This document shows positions 26,732-35,697 of a stretch of 41,130 nt of DNA, piece by piece. The stretch comes from Alphaproteobacteria bacterium bin52 (GTDB lineage: Bacteria; Pseudomonadota; Alphaproteobacteria; Thalassobaculales; Thalassobaculaceae), in assembly GCA_002238645.1 (NCBI GenBank), contig MPMT01000041.1, forward strand, positions 1 through 41,130, read 5' to 3'. Below the pieces are notes generated by a model. The model was not told the DNA's origin and made no database searches. It saw only the letters and a program-made list of their open reading frames with translations. How positions within the stretch are numbered: position 1 is the stretch's first letter; each line of letters starts with the position of its first letter. The translations under genes and the position numbers were made by a program.

Positions 26732-27571
26732 ATGCGACAGCTTCCCTTCACCAAGATGCACGGACTGGGAAACGATTTCGTAATCATCGACGCCCGCGCC
26801 GACCCGTTCGTGCTCGAGCGCCGTGACGTGTGCGCGCTTGGCGACCGTCGGCGCGGCGTCGGGTTCGACCAGCTGCTCACAATCCTTCCGGCCGAGGGCG
26901 GGGGCCATGCGAGGCTGGTGATCCACAACCCGGACGGCGGCGAGGCCGAGGCCTGCGGCAACGGAACCCGATGTGTCGCCGACCTGCTTATGGGTGCTGC
27001 AACCGATGTGACGATCGAGACCATCGCCGGGCCGCTCCGCTGCCGGCGCCGACCGGACGGGCGCATTTCCGTCGACATGGGAACCCCGCAGCTCGGCTGG
27101 CGGGACATTCCGCTCTCCCACGCCCACGACACCCTGGCAGTCCCGGTACCCGGTTTCGATCTCGCGGCGTGCTGCTGCGTGAGCATGGGCAATCCCCACG
27201 CCGTGTTCTTCGTTCCCGATGTCAAGCAGATTGCGGTCGGGGAACTGGGCCCGGAACTCGAATGCCACCCGCTGTTTCCCGAAGGAGCCAACATCGAGTT
27301 CGTCACCGTCGAGAGCCGCACCCGGTTGCGGACCCGGGTCTGGGAACGCGGGGCCGGTGAGACCCTGGCCTGCGGGTCGGGCGCGTGTGCGGTTGTGGTT
27401 GCCGCCGTCCGCCGCTCGCTTGCCGCCCGCAGCGCCGAGGTCGTGCTTGACGGCGGCGTGCTCGAAATCGAGTGGATGCCGGATGGCCGCGTCGAGATGA
27501 CCGGCCCGACTGTGCGGAGCTTCACCGGTACCGTCGACCTGGAAGCGCTCGAGGCCGGCCGGGCGCCGTAA
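26732..27571 (+). CDS. dapF: Diaminopimelate epimerase
   Basis: A 279-residue cofactor-free epimerase that converts LL- to meso-diaminopimelate for lysine and peptidoglycan synthesis. The N-terminal TKMHGLGNDFVIID is diagnostic. The two catalytic cysteines are in EACGNGTRC (near residue 75) and in ACGSGACAVV (near residue 214). The ATG at 26732 begins the conserved N-terminus; a GTG four codons earlier is also possible. It lies 29 bases after lptE and is followed by mtaB and ftsY, the usual dapF-mtaB-ftsY order of Alphaproteobacteria. Confidence 0.97.
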   Translation: MRQLPFTKMHGLGNDFVIIDARADPFVLERRDVCALGDRRRGVGFDQLLTILPAEGGGHARLVIHNPDGGEAEACGNGTRCVADLLMGAATDVTIETIAGPLRCRRRPDGRISVDMGTPQLGWRDIPLSHAHDTLAVPVPGFDLAACCCVSMGNPHAVFFVPDVKQIAVGELGPELECHPLFPEGANIEFVTVESRTRLRTRVWERGAGETLACGSGACAVVVAAVRRSLAARSAEVVLDGGVLEIEWMPDGRVEMTGPTVRSFTGTVDLEALEAGRAP

Positions 27572-27618
27572 GCCGGGGCGACGCGACGCCGGCCTTGCGT
27601 TTCGCATCGGGAGCGGCC

Positions 27619-28878
27619 ATGTCTCGCCGCATGCAAAGACCCGCCGACCGTATCGAGACCTTCGGGTGCCGGCTCAACAGCCTGGAATCGGAAGTCATTC
27701 GCCGCCACCTTGCCAGGCGGGGAGAAGGCGGACGCATCGTGTTCAACACCTGCGCGGTGACCGCCGAGGCGGAACGCCAGGCGCGCCAGGCCATCCGCCG
27801 GGCCCGGCGCACCGATCCGGACGCCGAGATCGTGGTCACCGGCTGTGCGGCTCAGATCGCTCCCGCCCGGTTTGCCGAGATGCCGGAGGTGGACCGGGTG
27901 GTGGGAAACCGGGAGAAACTCGGGGCCGGAACCTGGTGCGGGTCGGAACGGATGCTGGTCTCCGACGTGATGGAGCGCGACGATGCGCCGCCGCCGGTCG
28001 TCGACGGGCTCGAGGGCCGGGTGCGGGGATACCTCCAGGTCCAGCAGGGCTGCGATCACCGCTGTACCTTCTGTACCATTCCGTTCGGACGTGGCAACAG
28101 TCGCTCACTGCCTGTCGAGACCATCATCGAGCAGGCACGCCGCCTGGTGGACAGCGGGTACCGGGAACTGGTTCTGACCGGTGTCGACATTGCGTCCTGG
28201 GGCCGGGACATGACCGGGACCCCGCGGCTCGGCGACATGGTCCTGCGGCTGTGCACGGCCGTCCGTGACCTGCCGCGGCTGCGACTGACCTCGCTCGATC
28301 CGGCTGCGATCGACCCGGTGCTGCTCCGGATCGTTGCCGAGGAGCCGCGGCTGATGCCCCACCTCCATCTCAGCATCCAGGCCGGTCACGACCTGATCCT
28401 GAAACGCATGAAGCGACGGCATGCGCGGTGCGACGTGCTGACGCTGGCGCGCCTGCTGCGGCAACTGCGCCCGGACATCACGCTGGGCGCCGACCTGATC
28501 GCGGGGTTCCCGACCGAAACCGACGACATGTTTCGCGCCACTCTCGACCTGGTCGGCGAGGCCGGGTTTACGCACCTGCACGTGTTTCCGTTCTCCGCAC
28601 GCCCCGGGGTTCCGGCGGCGCGCATGCCGCAGGTCCCGGTGGCGGTCCGGCGCGAGCGCGCGCGCCGGTTGCGCCGAACCGGATCGGTGATGCTCGCATC
28701 CCACCTCGAGCAACGGATCGGACGTCGGGAACGGATACTGGTCGAGCGCTGCGGAACCGGTCGTACCGAGCACTATCTCGTGCTCGAGACCGAGGGCGAT
28801 CCTGCTCCGGGGAGCATCGTCGAAGCCGAGGTCAACGCGAGGCGCGGCGAACGGCTGCTCGGAACCCTGGTACAATGA
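27619..28878 (+). CDS. mtaB: tRNA N6-threonylcarbamoyladenosine (37) methylthiotransferase MtaB
   Basis: A 419-residue radical-SAM methylthiotransferase that adds a methylthio group at C2 of t6A37 in tRNA. The N-terminal UPF0004 domain has its three cluster cysteines at Cys17 (FGCRLNS), Cys45 (NTCAVT) and Cys76 (TGCAAQ). The radical-SAM motif is CDHRCTFC near residues 145-152, followed by the TRAM domain at the C-terminus. The ATG at 27619 has GGGAG upstream; one at 27631 is also possible. The stop overlaps the ftsY start (ATGA), indicating translational coupling. Confidence 0.95.
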   Translation: MSRRMQRPADRIETFGCRLNSLESEVIRRHLARRGEGGRIVFNTCAVTAEAERQARQAIRRARRTDPDAEIVVTGCAAQIAPARFAEMPEVDRVVGNREKLGAGTWCGSERMLVSDVMERDDAPPPVVDGLEGRVRGYLQVQQGCDHRCTFCTIPFGRGNSRSLPVETIIEQARRLVDSGYRELVLTGVDIASWGRDMTGTPRLGDMVLRLCTAVRDLPRLRLTSLDPAAIDPVLLRIVAEEPRLMPHLHLSIQAGHDLILKRMKRRHARCDVLTLARLLRQLRPDITLGADLIAGFPTETDDMFRATLDLVGEAGFTHLHVFPFSARPGVPAARMPQVPVAVRRERARRLRRTGSVMLASHLEQRIGRRERILVERCGTGRTEHYLVLETEGDPAPGSIVEAEVNARRGERLLGTLVQ

Positions 28879-29855
28879 GCGAAGCGACGCCGGGCTCCGG
28901 GCGCCGGGGTCTGTGGCAGCGGATCCGGTCGGGGCTTGAACGCACGTCTGGCAGGATCACCCGGGACATTGTGGCGCTGGTGTCCGACAGGCGGCTCGAC
29001 GACGCCACGCTCGAGGAACTCGAGGACCTGCTGATCACCGCCGACCTCGGAACTGACTGCGCGGCACGTCTGGTTGCCGGACTCGGCAGGGAGAGGTTCG
29101 ACCGGCGGGTGACCGATCTCGAGGTTCGGGCGTCCTTTGCCCGGGACATCGCCGGCATCCTCGAGCCGGTGGCGCAGCCGCTGGTACCGCGGCCGGAACG
29201 CAAGCCGCATGTCATCCTGGTCTGCGGGGTCAACGGCAGCGGCAAGACCACAACCATCGGCAAGCTTGCTGCCCAATGGGGTGCACAGGGCCTGTCGGTC
29301 TCCCTCGCTGCCGCCGATACCTTCCGGGCCGCAGCGATCGAACAGCTTGAGGCGTGGGGCGAACGTGCCGGCGCCACCGTGGTTTCCCGGCCCCGGGGGA
29401 GCGATCCGTCGGGACTTGTGTGGGATGCGCTCGACAGCGCCCGGGCCGGGCAAACCGACGTGCTGCTGATCGATACGGCCGGCCGGCTGCAGAATCGTAC
29501 CGAACTGATGGACGAACTCGCGAAGATGGTGCGGGTGATCCGCAGGCAGTGTCCCGACGCGCCGCACGACTGCCTGCTGGTCCTCGACGGAACCGTGGGC
29601 CAGAATGCCCGGAGCCAGGTTGCCGTATTCCGGGAGATGGTCGACGTCAGCGGCCTTGTCGTGACCAAGCTTGACGGGTCGACCCGGGGCGGCGTGGTGG
29701 TGGCGCTGGCGCAGGAATTCGGACTGCCGGTGCATGCGGTCGGGCTCGGCGAGGGGCCCGAGGACCTGCGCCCGTTCGATCATCTTGCCTTTGCGCGCGG
29801 CCTGATGGGGCTCGACGAGGCGATGAACGGCCCGGGAACAGGAGGTGGGATATGA
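28875..29855 (+). CDS. ftsY: Signal recognition particle receptor FtsY
   Basis: A 326-residue SRP-type GTPase that docks ribosome-SRP complexes at the inner membrane for cotranslational insertion. The NG domain is complete: helical bundle (LEELEDLLITADLGTD), P-loop VCGVNGSGKTTTIGKLA near 118, AADTFRAAAIEQLEAW, DTAGRL near 199 and VTKLDGSTRGGVVV near 263. The acidic A domain common in enteric FtsY is almost absent, which is usual for Alphaproteobacteria. The start overlaps the mtaB stop and the stop overlaps the next gene's start, both as ATGA. Confidence 0.97.
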   Translation: MSEATPGSGRRGLWQRIRSGLERTSGRITRDIVALVSDRRLDDATLEELEDLLITADLGTDCAARLVAGLGRERFDRRVTDLEVRASFARDIAGILEPVAQPLVPRPERKPHVILVCGVNGSGKTTTIGKLAAQWGAQGLSVSLAAADTFRAAAIEQLEAWGERAGATVVSRPRGSDPSGLVWDALDSARAGQTDVLLIDTAGRLQNRTELMDELAKMVRVIRRQCPDAPHDCLLVLDGTVGQNARSQVAVFREMVDVSGLVVTKLDGSTRGGVVVALAQEFGLPVHAVGLGEGPEDLRPFDHLAFARGLMGLDEAMNGPGTGGGI

Positions 29856-30898
29856 ACGAGGCAATCCCGGCAACCCGGGTGGACGACGACGAATTCCGCA
29901 CCCGTCTGCGCAGTCTGGACATGGCGCCGCTGTGGGACGTGATGGCTACCCTGGTCTCCCGCGAGCCGCGGACTCCCTGCGTGCCGGCGTTGTGGCGATA
30001 CGACGCGGTCCGGCCGCTGGTTATGGAGGCGGGCGAGGTCATCACCGCGAAGGAGGCAGAGCGCCGTGTTCTCGTGCTCGAAAATCCCGGGATGCCGGGC
30101 ATGTCCCGCATCACCCGGTCGCTGTATGCCGGGCTGCAGCTGATCCTCCCCGGAGAGGTGGCGCCGAGCCACAGGCACAGCCAGACGGCGCTGCGGTTCG
30201 TGATCGAGGGCAACGGGGCCTACACGGCCGTGGACGGCGAACGCACCATGATGCAGCCGGGGGACTTCGTTACCACCCCGCACTGGACCTGGCACGACCA
30301 TGGCAACGAGAGTTCGGAGCCGATGATCTGGCTCGATGGGCTTGATATCCCTATCGTGTCGCTGTTCGATGCATCCTTTGCCGAACCGGGCGAGCGGGAA
30401 GAGCAGCAGCTGTCGCGCCCGATCGGTGATGCGCTGGCACGCTACGGCAGCGGTCTGCTGCCGGTGGATCAGGAACCTGGCGCCCTGTCATCCCCGGTCT
30501 TCAACTACCCCTACCTGCGCACCCGCGAAGCACTCGACGCCCTGTGCCGGGCGTCCGAGTGGGACCCGTGCCACGGTCTGCGCATGAAGTATGTCAATCC
30601 GCTGACCGGCGATCATGCGCTGCCGACCATGGCAACATTCATGCAGCTGCTGCCAGCCGGGTTTTCCGGGACCGGGTACCGGTCGTCGGACGCCACGGTG
30701 TATGCCTGTGTCGAAGGCACGGGCGAGACCGAGATCGACGGACAGCGGTTTCGCTGGGGGCCGCGCGACATCTTCATAGTGCCCAGCTGGATGCGTTCCG
30801 TGCATCGGGCCGGGGGCGAAGATGCGGTCCTGTTCAGCTTCTCCGACCGTGCCGCCCAGGAGCGGCTCGGGCTGTGGCGGGAAGCGCGCGAAAGCTGA
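29852..30898 (+). CDS. Gentisate 1,2-dioxygenase-like cupin protein
   Basis: A 348-residue double-cupin protein of the gentisate 1,2-dioxygenase/1-hydroxy-2-naphthoate dioxygenase family, which cleave aromatic rings beside a carboxylate using Fe(II). The first cupin carries the metal ligands in APSHRHSQTALRFVIEG and TTPHWTWHDHGNE; the second (VYACVEGTGETEIDG; FIVPSWMRSVHRAGG) lacks most metal histidines, as in gentisate dioxygenases. The start overlaps the ftsY stop (ATGA), so it is cotranslated with an essential gene. No gentisate pathway genes (maleylpyruvate isomerase, fumarylpyruvate hydrolase) are nearby. Function likely ring cleavage; substrate unsure. Confidence 0.85.
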   Translation: MNEAIPATRVDDDEFRTRLRSLDMAPLWDVMATLVSREPRTPCVPALWRYDAVRPLVMEAGEVITAKEAERRVLVLENPGMPGMSRITRSLYAGLQLILPGEVAPSHRHSQTALRFVIEGNGAYTAVDGERTMMQPGDFVTTPHWTWHDHGNESSEPMIWLDGLDIPIVSLFDASFAEPGEREEQQLSRPIGDALARYGSGLLPVDQEPGALSSPVFNYPYLRTREALDALCRASEWDPCHGLRMKYVNPLTGDHALPTMATFMQLLPAGFSGTGYRSSDATVYACVEGTGETEIDGQRFRWGPRDIFIVPSWMRSVHRAGGEDAVLFSFSDRAAQERLGLWREARES

Positions 30899-30924
30899 CG
30901 GCCTGTACAATCGGGACCACGCCC

Positions 30925-31713
30925 ATGAGGATCGTTACCTGGAACGTCAATTCCGTCCGGCTGCGCCTGCCACTGGTGATCAGGCTGCTCGGGGAGCTGT
31001 CGCCCGACGTGCTGTGCCTGCAGGAGACCAAGTGTCCAGACGACAAGTTTCCGCATCTCGAGCTGATCGACGCTGGCTATCCCCACATCGCGGCCAGGGG
31101 CATGAAGGGCTACAACGGTGTCGCGATCATCGCGCGCCGGCCGTTTTCCTCGACCGTGGCGCTCGACTGGGTCGGGCGCGACGACAGCCGCCACCTGTCG
31201 GTGCTGCTCGAGGACGGGATCGAGCTGCACAACTTCTACGTGCCGTCGGGTGGCAATACTCCCGATCCGGAGGTCAACGACAAGTTCGACCACAAGCTGC
31301 GGTTCCTCGACGAGATGGCCGAGTGGTTCAGGACCAACAGGCCGGGGGGCCGTGACCTGGTGCTGACCGGAGACCTCAACATCGCGCCGTTCGAGCACGA
31401 CGTGTGGTCCCACCGGCAGATGCTGAAGATCGTGAGCCACACCCCGGTCGAGACCGAGCGGCTGGCGACGGTGCGGTCGTCGCTCGGCTGGATCGACACC
31501 ATACGCCACGTGATCCCCGAGCCGGAACGGGTCTACTCGTGGTGGAGCTACAGGGCGCGGGACTGGACGGTCTCCGATCGCGGGCTGCGGCTCGATCACA
31601 TCTGGGTGACGCCGGACCTGGCATCACGGATTTCCGGCGGCTTCGTTCACCGCGAGGCGCGCGGCTGGGAGCGGACCTCCGATCACGCGCCGGTGGTCAC
31701 CGACCTCGCCTGA
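30925..31713 (+). CDS. xth: Exodeoxyribonuclease III (AP endonuclease)
   Basis: A 262-residue exonuclease III of the EEP fold, which cuts at abasic sites and trims 3' ends in DNA repair. Visible motifs are the N-terminal RIVTWNVNSVR, the metal-binding Glu in CLQETKC, the YVPSGGN loop, the GDLNIAP segment, RLDHIWV and the C-terminal TSDHAPVV with the catalytic Asp-His pair. The ATG at 30925 matches the family N-terminus. It lies 26 bases after the cupin gene and faces denD, whose stop is 9 bases away. Confidence 0.96.
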   Translation: MRIVTWNVNSVRLRLPLVIRLLGELSPDVLCLQETKCPDDKFPHLELIDAGYPHIAARGMKGYNGVAIIARRPFSSTVALDWVGRDDSRHLSVLLEDGIELHNFYVPSGGNTPDPEVNDKFDHKLRFLDEMAEWFRTNRPGGRDLVLTGDLNIAPFEHDVWSHRQMLKIVSHTPVETERLATVRSSLGWIDTIRHVIPEPERVYSWWSYRARDWTVSDRGLRLDHIWVTPDLASRISGGFVHREARGWERTSDHAPVVTDLA

Positions 31714-31722
31714 GGATCCGGG

Positions 31723-32715
31723 TCACGCCGGTGGTGCGGCGTCGAGATCGTCCTCGATGAACGCCCGGATCACGTCCTCCATGGAGTCGTCGCGGACAAG
31801 GCCTAGGGCATCGGCCTTGTCGGTGTCGAACTCGGGCGGCCAGCCGTCGACGATGGCCTGGATGAACGGATCGGCACTCCAGTCAATACGCCCGGCGATC
31901 TCGTTCCCGGCCACCGCCTTGAGCGCATCTACCATTTCGCCCACCGACAGTGTGAAACCCGGGAAGGTCACCTCGCGCGACGGGCCCCAGTCGGACTCCG
32001 CGAGGTTGTGGGCGCGCAGCAGGTTCTCGATGATCGAGCGCGGCGAGGCAAGGAACATGCGCGACCGGGCGGCAACCGGACAGGTCGCCCGCTGACCCTG
32101 CAGGGGTTCGCGGATGATCGAGCTGGCGAAAGTGGACGCCGCCTTGTTGGGCTTGCCGGGACGGACCACGACGGTGGGGAACCTGACGGCACGACCGTCA
32201 ACGAATTGCTTGCGGCTGTAGTCGTTGACCAGCAGCTCGCCGATCACCTTCTGGGTGCCGTAGGAGGTCTGCGGGGTCCGGGCGGTCATGTCGGCGATCG
32301 GTTCCGGCATTTCGCCGCCGAACGCGGCGCAGGAGCTGGCAAACACCACCCGCGGCCGGGTGCTGTGTCCGCGGCAGATCTCCAGGATGGTGCGGGTTGC
32401 GTCGAGATTGACCGCCATGCCGAGATCGAAATCCTCCTCGGCCCCCGCACTCACCACCGCAGCGAGGTGGAAGACGCTGTCGGTCCCGGCCGGAAGCGCC
32501 TGCTCCAGCAACGAACGGTCGCGCATGTCGCCGGTGAGCACGGTGACCCGCGGATCGTTTGCGGTCGCGTCGTCAGGCGGCGCCATGTCGAGCAGGATCA
32601 TCCGTTCGAGTTGCCGCATGGTTCCGTCACTGCCGGCGAGCGCGTTCGACTCGAGCAGCCGCCTGGCCAGCTTGCGGCCGATGAAACCGGCGGCACCGGT
32701 GATGGTGACCTGCAC
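31723..32715 (-). CDS. denD: D-erythronate dehydrogenase (short-chain/epimerase-type)
   Basis: A 330-residue NAD-dependent dehydrogenase of the extended SDR/epimerase fold. It has the Rossmann motif TGAAGFIGRKLA at the N-terminus, catalytic Ser near 128 and the Tyr152-x3-Lys156 pair (SYGTQK). Closely resembles DenD, which oxidises D-erythronate to 2-oxo-tetronate. The start is a GTG at 32715 with GGGAGG eight bases upstream. It lies three bases after otnI on the same strand and near otnK, the other known genes of tetronate catabolism. The reaction is inferred from family and context. Confidence 0.9.
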   Translation of the reverse strand: MQVTITGAAGFIGRKLARRLLESNALAGSDGTMRQLERMILLDMAPPDDATANDPRVTVLTGDMRDRSLLEQALPAGTDSVFHLAAVVSAGAEEDFDLGMAVNLDATRTILEICRGHSTRPRVVFASSCAAFGGEMPEPIADMTARTPQTSYGTQKVIGELLVNDYSRKQFVDGRAVRFPTVVVRPGKPNKAASTFASSIIREPLQGQRATCPVAARSRMFLASPRSIIENLLRAHNLAESDWGPSREVTFPGFTLSVGEMVDALKAVAGNEIAGRIDWSADPFIQAIVDGWPPEFDTDKADALGLVRDDSMEDVIRAFIEDDLDAAPPA

Positions 32716-32718
32716 CGC

Positions 32719-33492
32719 TCAGGCCTCCCGGAACCAGCCCAGCCCGGCGACGGTCTCGCCGCGGGGTCGATATTCGCATCCGACCCAGCCGTCATAGCCA
32801 AGCCGGTCCATTTCCTCGAACAGGAACGTGTAGTTGACTTCGCCCGTGTCGGGTTCGTGCCGTCCCGGGGTTCCGGCAATCTGCATGTGCGCGATGATGT
32901 CGATGTAGTCGCGCATGTGCACCGCGAGGTCCCCTTCCATGATCTGGCAGTGGTAGAGGTCGAACTGCAGGCGAACGTTGTCGGCTCCGACCTCCTCGAT
33001 GATGCCGCGGGCCTGGGCCTGGTAGTTCAGGAAGTAGCCGGGAATGTCGCGCGTGTTGATCGGCTCGATGATGAGGGTTTTGCCGCGGGCAGCGGCAAGG
33101 GGAGCCGTGCGCCTGAGGTTGGCGACCAGGGTTGCCCGGTGTGCGTTCCGGTCCCCGCCGTCGGGAACCAGTCCGCTCATCGCGTGGATGCAGCTGTTTC
33201 CGAGCTCGTCCGCGTAGTCCAGGGCCTGGATCACCGCCCGTTCGAACTCCTCTTCCCGTCCCGGGACCGCCGCCAGGCCCCGTTGCCCGGATTCCCAGTC
33301 CCCCGGCCAGGTATTGAACAGGGCCTGTTCCAGCCGGTTCGCGCGCAGCCGGTCGGCAAGGTTGCCGGCGGCCCACTCGTAGGGAAACAGAAACTCGACA
33401 CCCGCAAAACCGGCCCGGGCCGCGGCCTCGAACCGGTCGAGGAACACGTGTTCGGTGAACATCATCGAGATGTTGGCGGCAAATTTCGGCAT
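32719..33492 (-). CDS. otnI: 2-oxo-tetronate isomerase (hydroxypyruvate isomerase family)
   Basis: A 257-residue TIM-barrel isomerase of the hydroxypyruvate isomerase/OtnI group. Marks include [11 protein letters not shown] at the N-terminus, [16 protein letters not shown] near the middle with the catalytic Glu, [15 protein letters not shown] and the C-terminal [10 protein letters not shown]. In tetronate breakdown OtnI converts 2-oxo-tetronate into 3-oxo-tetronate, the substrate of OtnK. The ATG at 33492 starts the conserved sequence; one at 33519 would add nine residues. It is divergent from otnK and directly upstream of denD. Confidence 0.9.
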   Translation of the reverse strand: MPKFAANISMMFTEHVFLDRFEAAARAGFAGVEFLFPYEWAAGNLADRLRANRLEQALFNTWPGDWESGQRGLAAVPGREEEFERAVIQALDYADELGNSCIHAMSGLVPDGGDRNAHRATLVANLRRTAPLAAARGKTLIIEPINTRDIPGYFLNYQAQARGIIEEVGADNVRLQFDLYHCQIMEGDLAVHMRDYIDIIAHMQIAGTPGRHEPDTGEVNYTFLFEEMDRLGYDGWVGCEYRPRGETVAGLGWFREA

Positions 33493-33585
33493 GGTATCGG
33501 GACGTCCTTCACCTATCATCCGTGCATGCGCCCGACCCTACACGAAGCGCGGCCGGGCGACCACGCCAAGATGCGGGGAGGCGAC

Positions 33586-34866
33586 ATGGCACCGATACTC
33601 GGGTGTATTGCCGACGACTACACCGGAGCGACCGATCTCGCCAACATGCTGGTGCGCGGCGGGCTGCGCACCGTGCAGCTGCTCGGCGTGCCGGAATCCG
33701 GCGACGGGATCCCCGGGGAAACCCTTGATGTCGAGGCGGTGGTGATCGCGCTGAAGTCGCGCACCGTTCCGGTTTCCGATGCCGTGACCCAGTCATGCGC
33801 CGCGCTCGAGTGGCTGCGCCTAGCCGGAGCGCGGCAGTTCCTGTTCAAGTACTGTTCGACCTTCGACTCCACCGACGCCGGCAACATCGGACCGGTCACC
33901 GAGGCGCTGATGCAGGCGCTGGAGACCGACTTCACCATTGCCTGTCCGGCGTTCCCGGAAACCGGTAGGACCATTTTCAACGGACACCTGTTCGTCGGTG
34001 ACCAGCTGTTGTCGGACAGCCCCATGCGCGACCATCCGCTCACTCCGATGACCGACAGCAACCTGGTCGACGTGCTGGCGCGCCAGATGACGCGTCCGGT
34101 CGGCCTGGTGCAGTACGCAACCATCGACGCCGGTGTCGATGCCATCCGCGATGCCTTCGCCGAACTCCGTGCCGAGGGGGTCGCCGTTGCCATCGTGGAT
34201 GCGGTGAGCGACGCGCAGCTGCACCGGATCGGACGTGCGCTCGCCGGCTTACCGCTGGTTACCGGTGGATCGGGCATCGCGATCGGCCTTCCCGAGACCT
34301 ATCGGCGCGCCGGTCTGCTGACGCCGGGAAGCGGAGCCGATACCGTTCCCGCCATCTCCGGGCCGGGGCTCGTGCTCTCGGGCAGCTGTTCGACGGCAAC
34401 CCTCGCACAGGTTGACGCGTTTGCCGCCGGTCATCCGGCGCTGCGGCTCGACCCGCAGGAGCTCGCCGCCGGTTCCGCGGCGGTTGACCGGGCGATCGGG
34501 TGGGCCCACGAGCACATCGGGACCGGGCCGGTGCTGGTCCACGCCGGAGACGCGCCCGACCGGGTCAGGTCGGTCCAGCAGACGCTGGGCAGGGACCGGG
34601 CCGGGATGCTGGTGGAACAGGCCTTGGCCCGCATCGCGGTCGCGATGGTCGGCGATGGCGTGCGCCGGCTGGTGGTTGCCGGAGGCGAGACCTCAGGCGC
34701 CGTGGTCGGCGCCCTCGGAATCCGGGGGCTGCGGATCGGCCGGCAGATAGATCCCGGGGTCCCCTCGACGGTGACCATCGGAGAGCCGGGCCTCGCGCTC
34801 GCGTTGAAGTCCGGCAACTTCGGCGGGCCGGACTTCTTTGCGAAGGCGCTGACCCGGATGGGCTGA
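33586..34866 (+). CDS. otnK: 3-oxo-tetronate kinase (four-carbon acid sugar kinase)
   Basis: A 426-residue kinase of the DUF1537 family. The N-terminal sugar-binding domain starts LGCIADDYTGATDLANML, with FKYCSTFDSTDAGNIGP, and the C-terminal nucleotide-binding domain has VLSGSCSTATLAQVDAF and VVAGGETSGAVVGALGI. OtnK phosphorylates 3-oxo-tetronate at C4. The ATG at 33586 has GGGGAGG just upstream and is preferred to an ATG at 33571. It diverges from otnI; the 93 bases between them should hold both promoters. The decarboxylase OtnC that normally completes the route is not in the window. Confidence 0.92.
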   Translation: MAPILGCIADDYTGATDLANMLVRGGLRTVQLLGVPESGDGIPGETLDVEAVVIALKSRTVPVSDAVTQSCAALEWLRLAGARQFLFKYCSTFDSTDAGNIGPVTEALMQALETDFTIACPAFPETGRTIFNGHLFVGDQLLSDSPMRDHPLTPMTDSNLVDVLARQMTRPVGLVQYATIDAGVDAIRDAFAELRAEGVAVAIVDAVSDAQLHRIGRALAGLPLVTGGSGIAIGLPETYRRAGLLTPGSGADTVPAISGPGLVLSGSCSTATLAQVDAFAAGHPALRLDPQELAAGSAAVDRAIGWAHEHIGTGPVLVHAGDAPDRVRSVQQTLGRDRAGMLVEQALARIAVAMVGDGVRRLVVAGGETSGAVVGALGIRGLRIGRQIDPGVPSTVTIGEPGLALALKSGNFGGPDFFAKALTRMG

Positions 34867-34899
34867 GCCCGGCCGATCCCGCAATGGGCGTTCTACCTT

Positions 34900-35205
34900 T
34901 CAGATGTCCTGGACCAGGTCCAGCAGTTCGCGGGTGCGGGTGACCCGGCCTTCCCACACCCGGTCGAACTCGGCGATCAGCTCGCCCAGTCCGTCCGACT
35001 GCATCGCTTGATCGACGGCCGCCTGGTCGGCGAACTCGTAGATGGCGATGTGGACCGATGCGTCTTCCTGGCTCCATCCACGGCGAGCGCGGACCGCGCC
35101 GAACGTCCGGGCCGCATCGGGCAGGTGCTCGGTCTCGTACCATGTGTCGAACCGGTCCCGATCCGCAGGTTCAACCCGGGCCCGGACCATCAGGCAAGGT
35201 GTCAT
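34900..35205 (-). CDS. Small dimeric alpha-beta barrel protein (EthD-like)
   Basis: A 101-residue protein with the ferredoxin-like dimeric barrel pattern: a first strand TPCLMVRARVEP, the FDTWYETEHLPDAAR helix typical of EthD and related monooxygenase-like small proteins, then VHIAIYEFADQAAVDQAM. The ATG at 35205 has GGAGG seven bases upstream, so expression is likely. It lies convergent to otnK, 33 bases from its stop. Exact function is unknown. Confidence 0.75.
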   Translation of the reverse strand: MTPCLMVRARVEPADRDRFDTWYETEHLPDAARTFGAVRARRGWSQEDASVHIAIYEFADQAAVDQAMQSDGLGELIAEFDRVWEGRVTRTRELLDLVQDI

Positions 35206-35490
35206 GACGCGCCTCCTTCGTGTGCATGTCAGACAGGCCCTACCCCGAACCTGCCGAAGACCGCAACTCCTGCCGGTTCTTGCCAGCACGCCCTGGACGG
35301 GTGCACGGCAGGGAAGGGGGGCGGGCAAGCGATCCCGACGGGGTTCGGCGAGCGCAGGCGGGAGAGCGGTGTGGTCGGGCCCGTGATGCAACGACGAACG
35401 AAATCCGGGCCGTGGCTGATCGGCATCCCGGGGCCGGGCTCAACGCCGGCACGCGCCCGCCAACTTCCTGGAGGCTCCCGGACGCGTCCT
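35206..35490. other. Short gene-free stretch
   Basis: About 285 bases between the EthD-like gene's start and the VapC fragment's end. I see no convincing gene. The promoter of the EthD-like gene should be here. Confidence 0.45.
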
Positions 35491-35697
35491 TCAGCCGGTT
35501 GCCGCGCGGTCGACCAGCGTCATCACGGCCTCGTCATGCCCGGTCGAGGCCAGGGCGTTCGCGAATTGAAGGTCCGCCGTCAGCACCATCGCACCGGTAC
35601 GATGCGCGAGCGCGAGACAGACGCCATCCCAGACCGGACGGCCAAGCGTCAGCGCCAGACGCACCGCATCGGCGGAGAGAGTCTCGTCGGCGCTCCG
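35491..35697 (-). pseudogene. VapC-type PIN-domain toxin, C-terminal fragment
   Basis: About 68 codons encode the C-terminal half of a PIN-domain ribonuclease: TLSADAVRLALTLGRPVWDG, then VCLALAHRTGAMVLTADLQF with the late acidic residues of the active site. The N-terminal half with the first catalytic Asp is gone, and no VapB antitoxin gene is near. It is joined in a different frame to the 3' side of the truncated deacetylase at about 35695, so the toxin cannot be made. Confidence 0.8.

Noticed and set aside
32008..33585. Long N-terminal extension of the OtnK frame
   Set aside because: The extension is antisense to denD and otnI; the ATG at 33586 has a strong ribosome site and begins the family's N-terminus.
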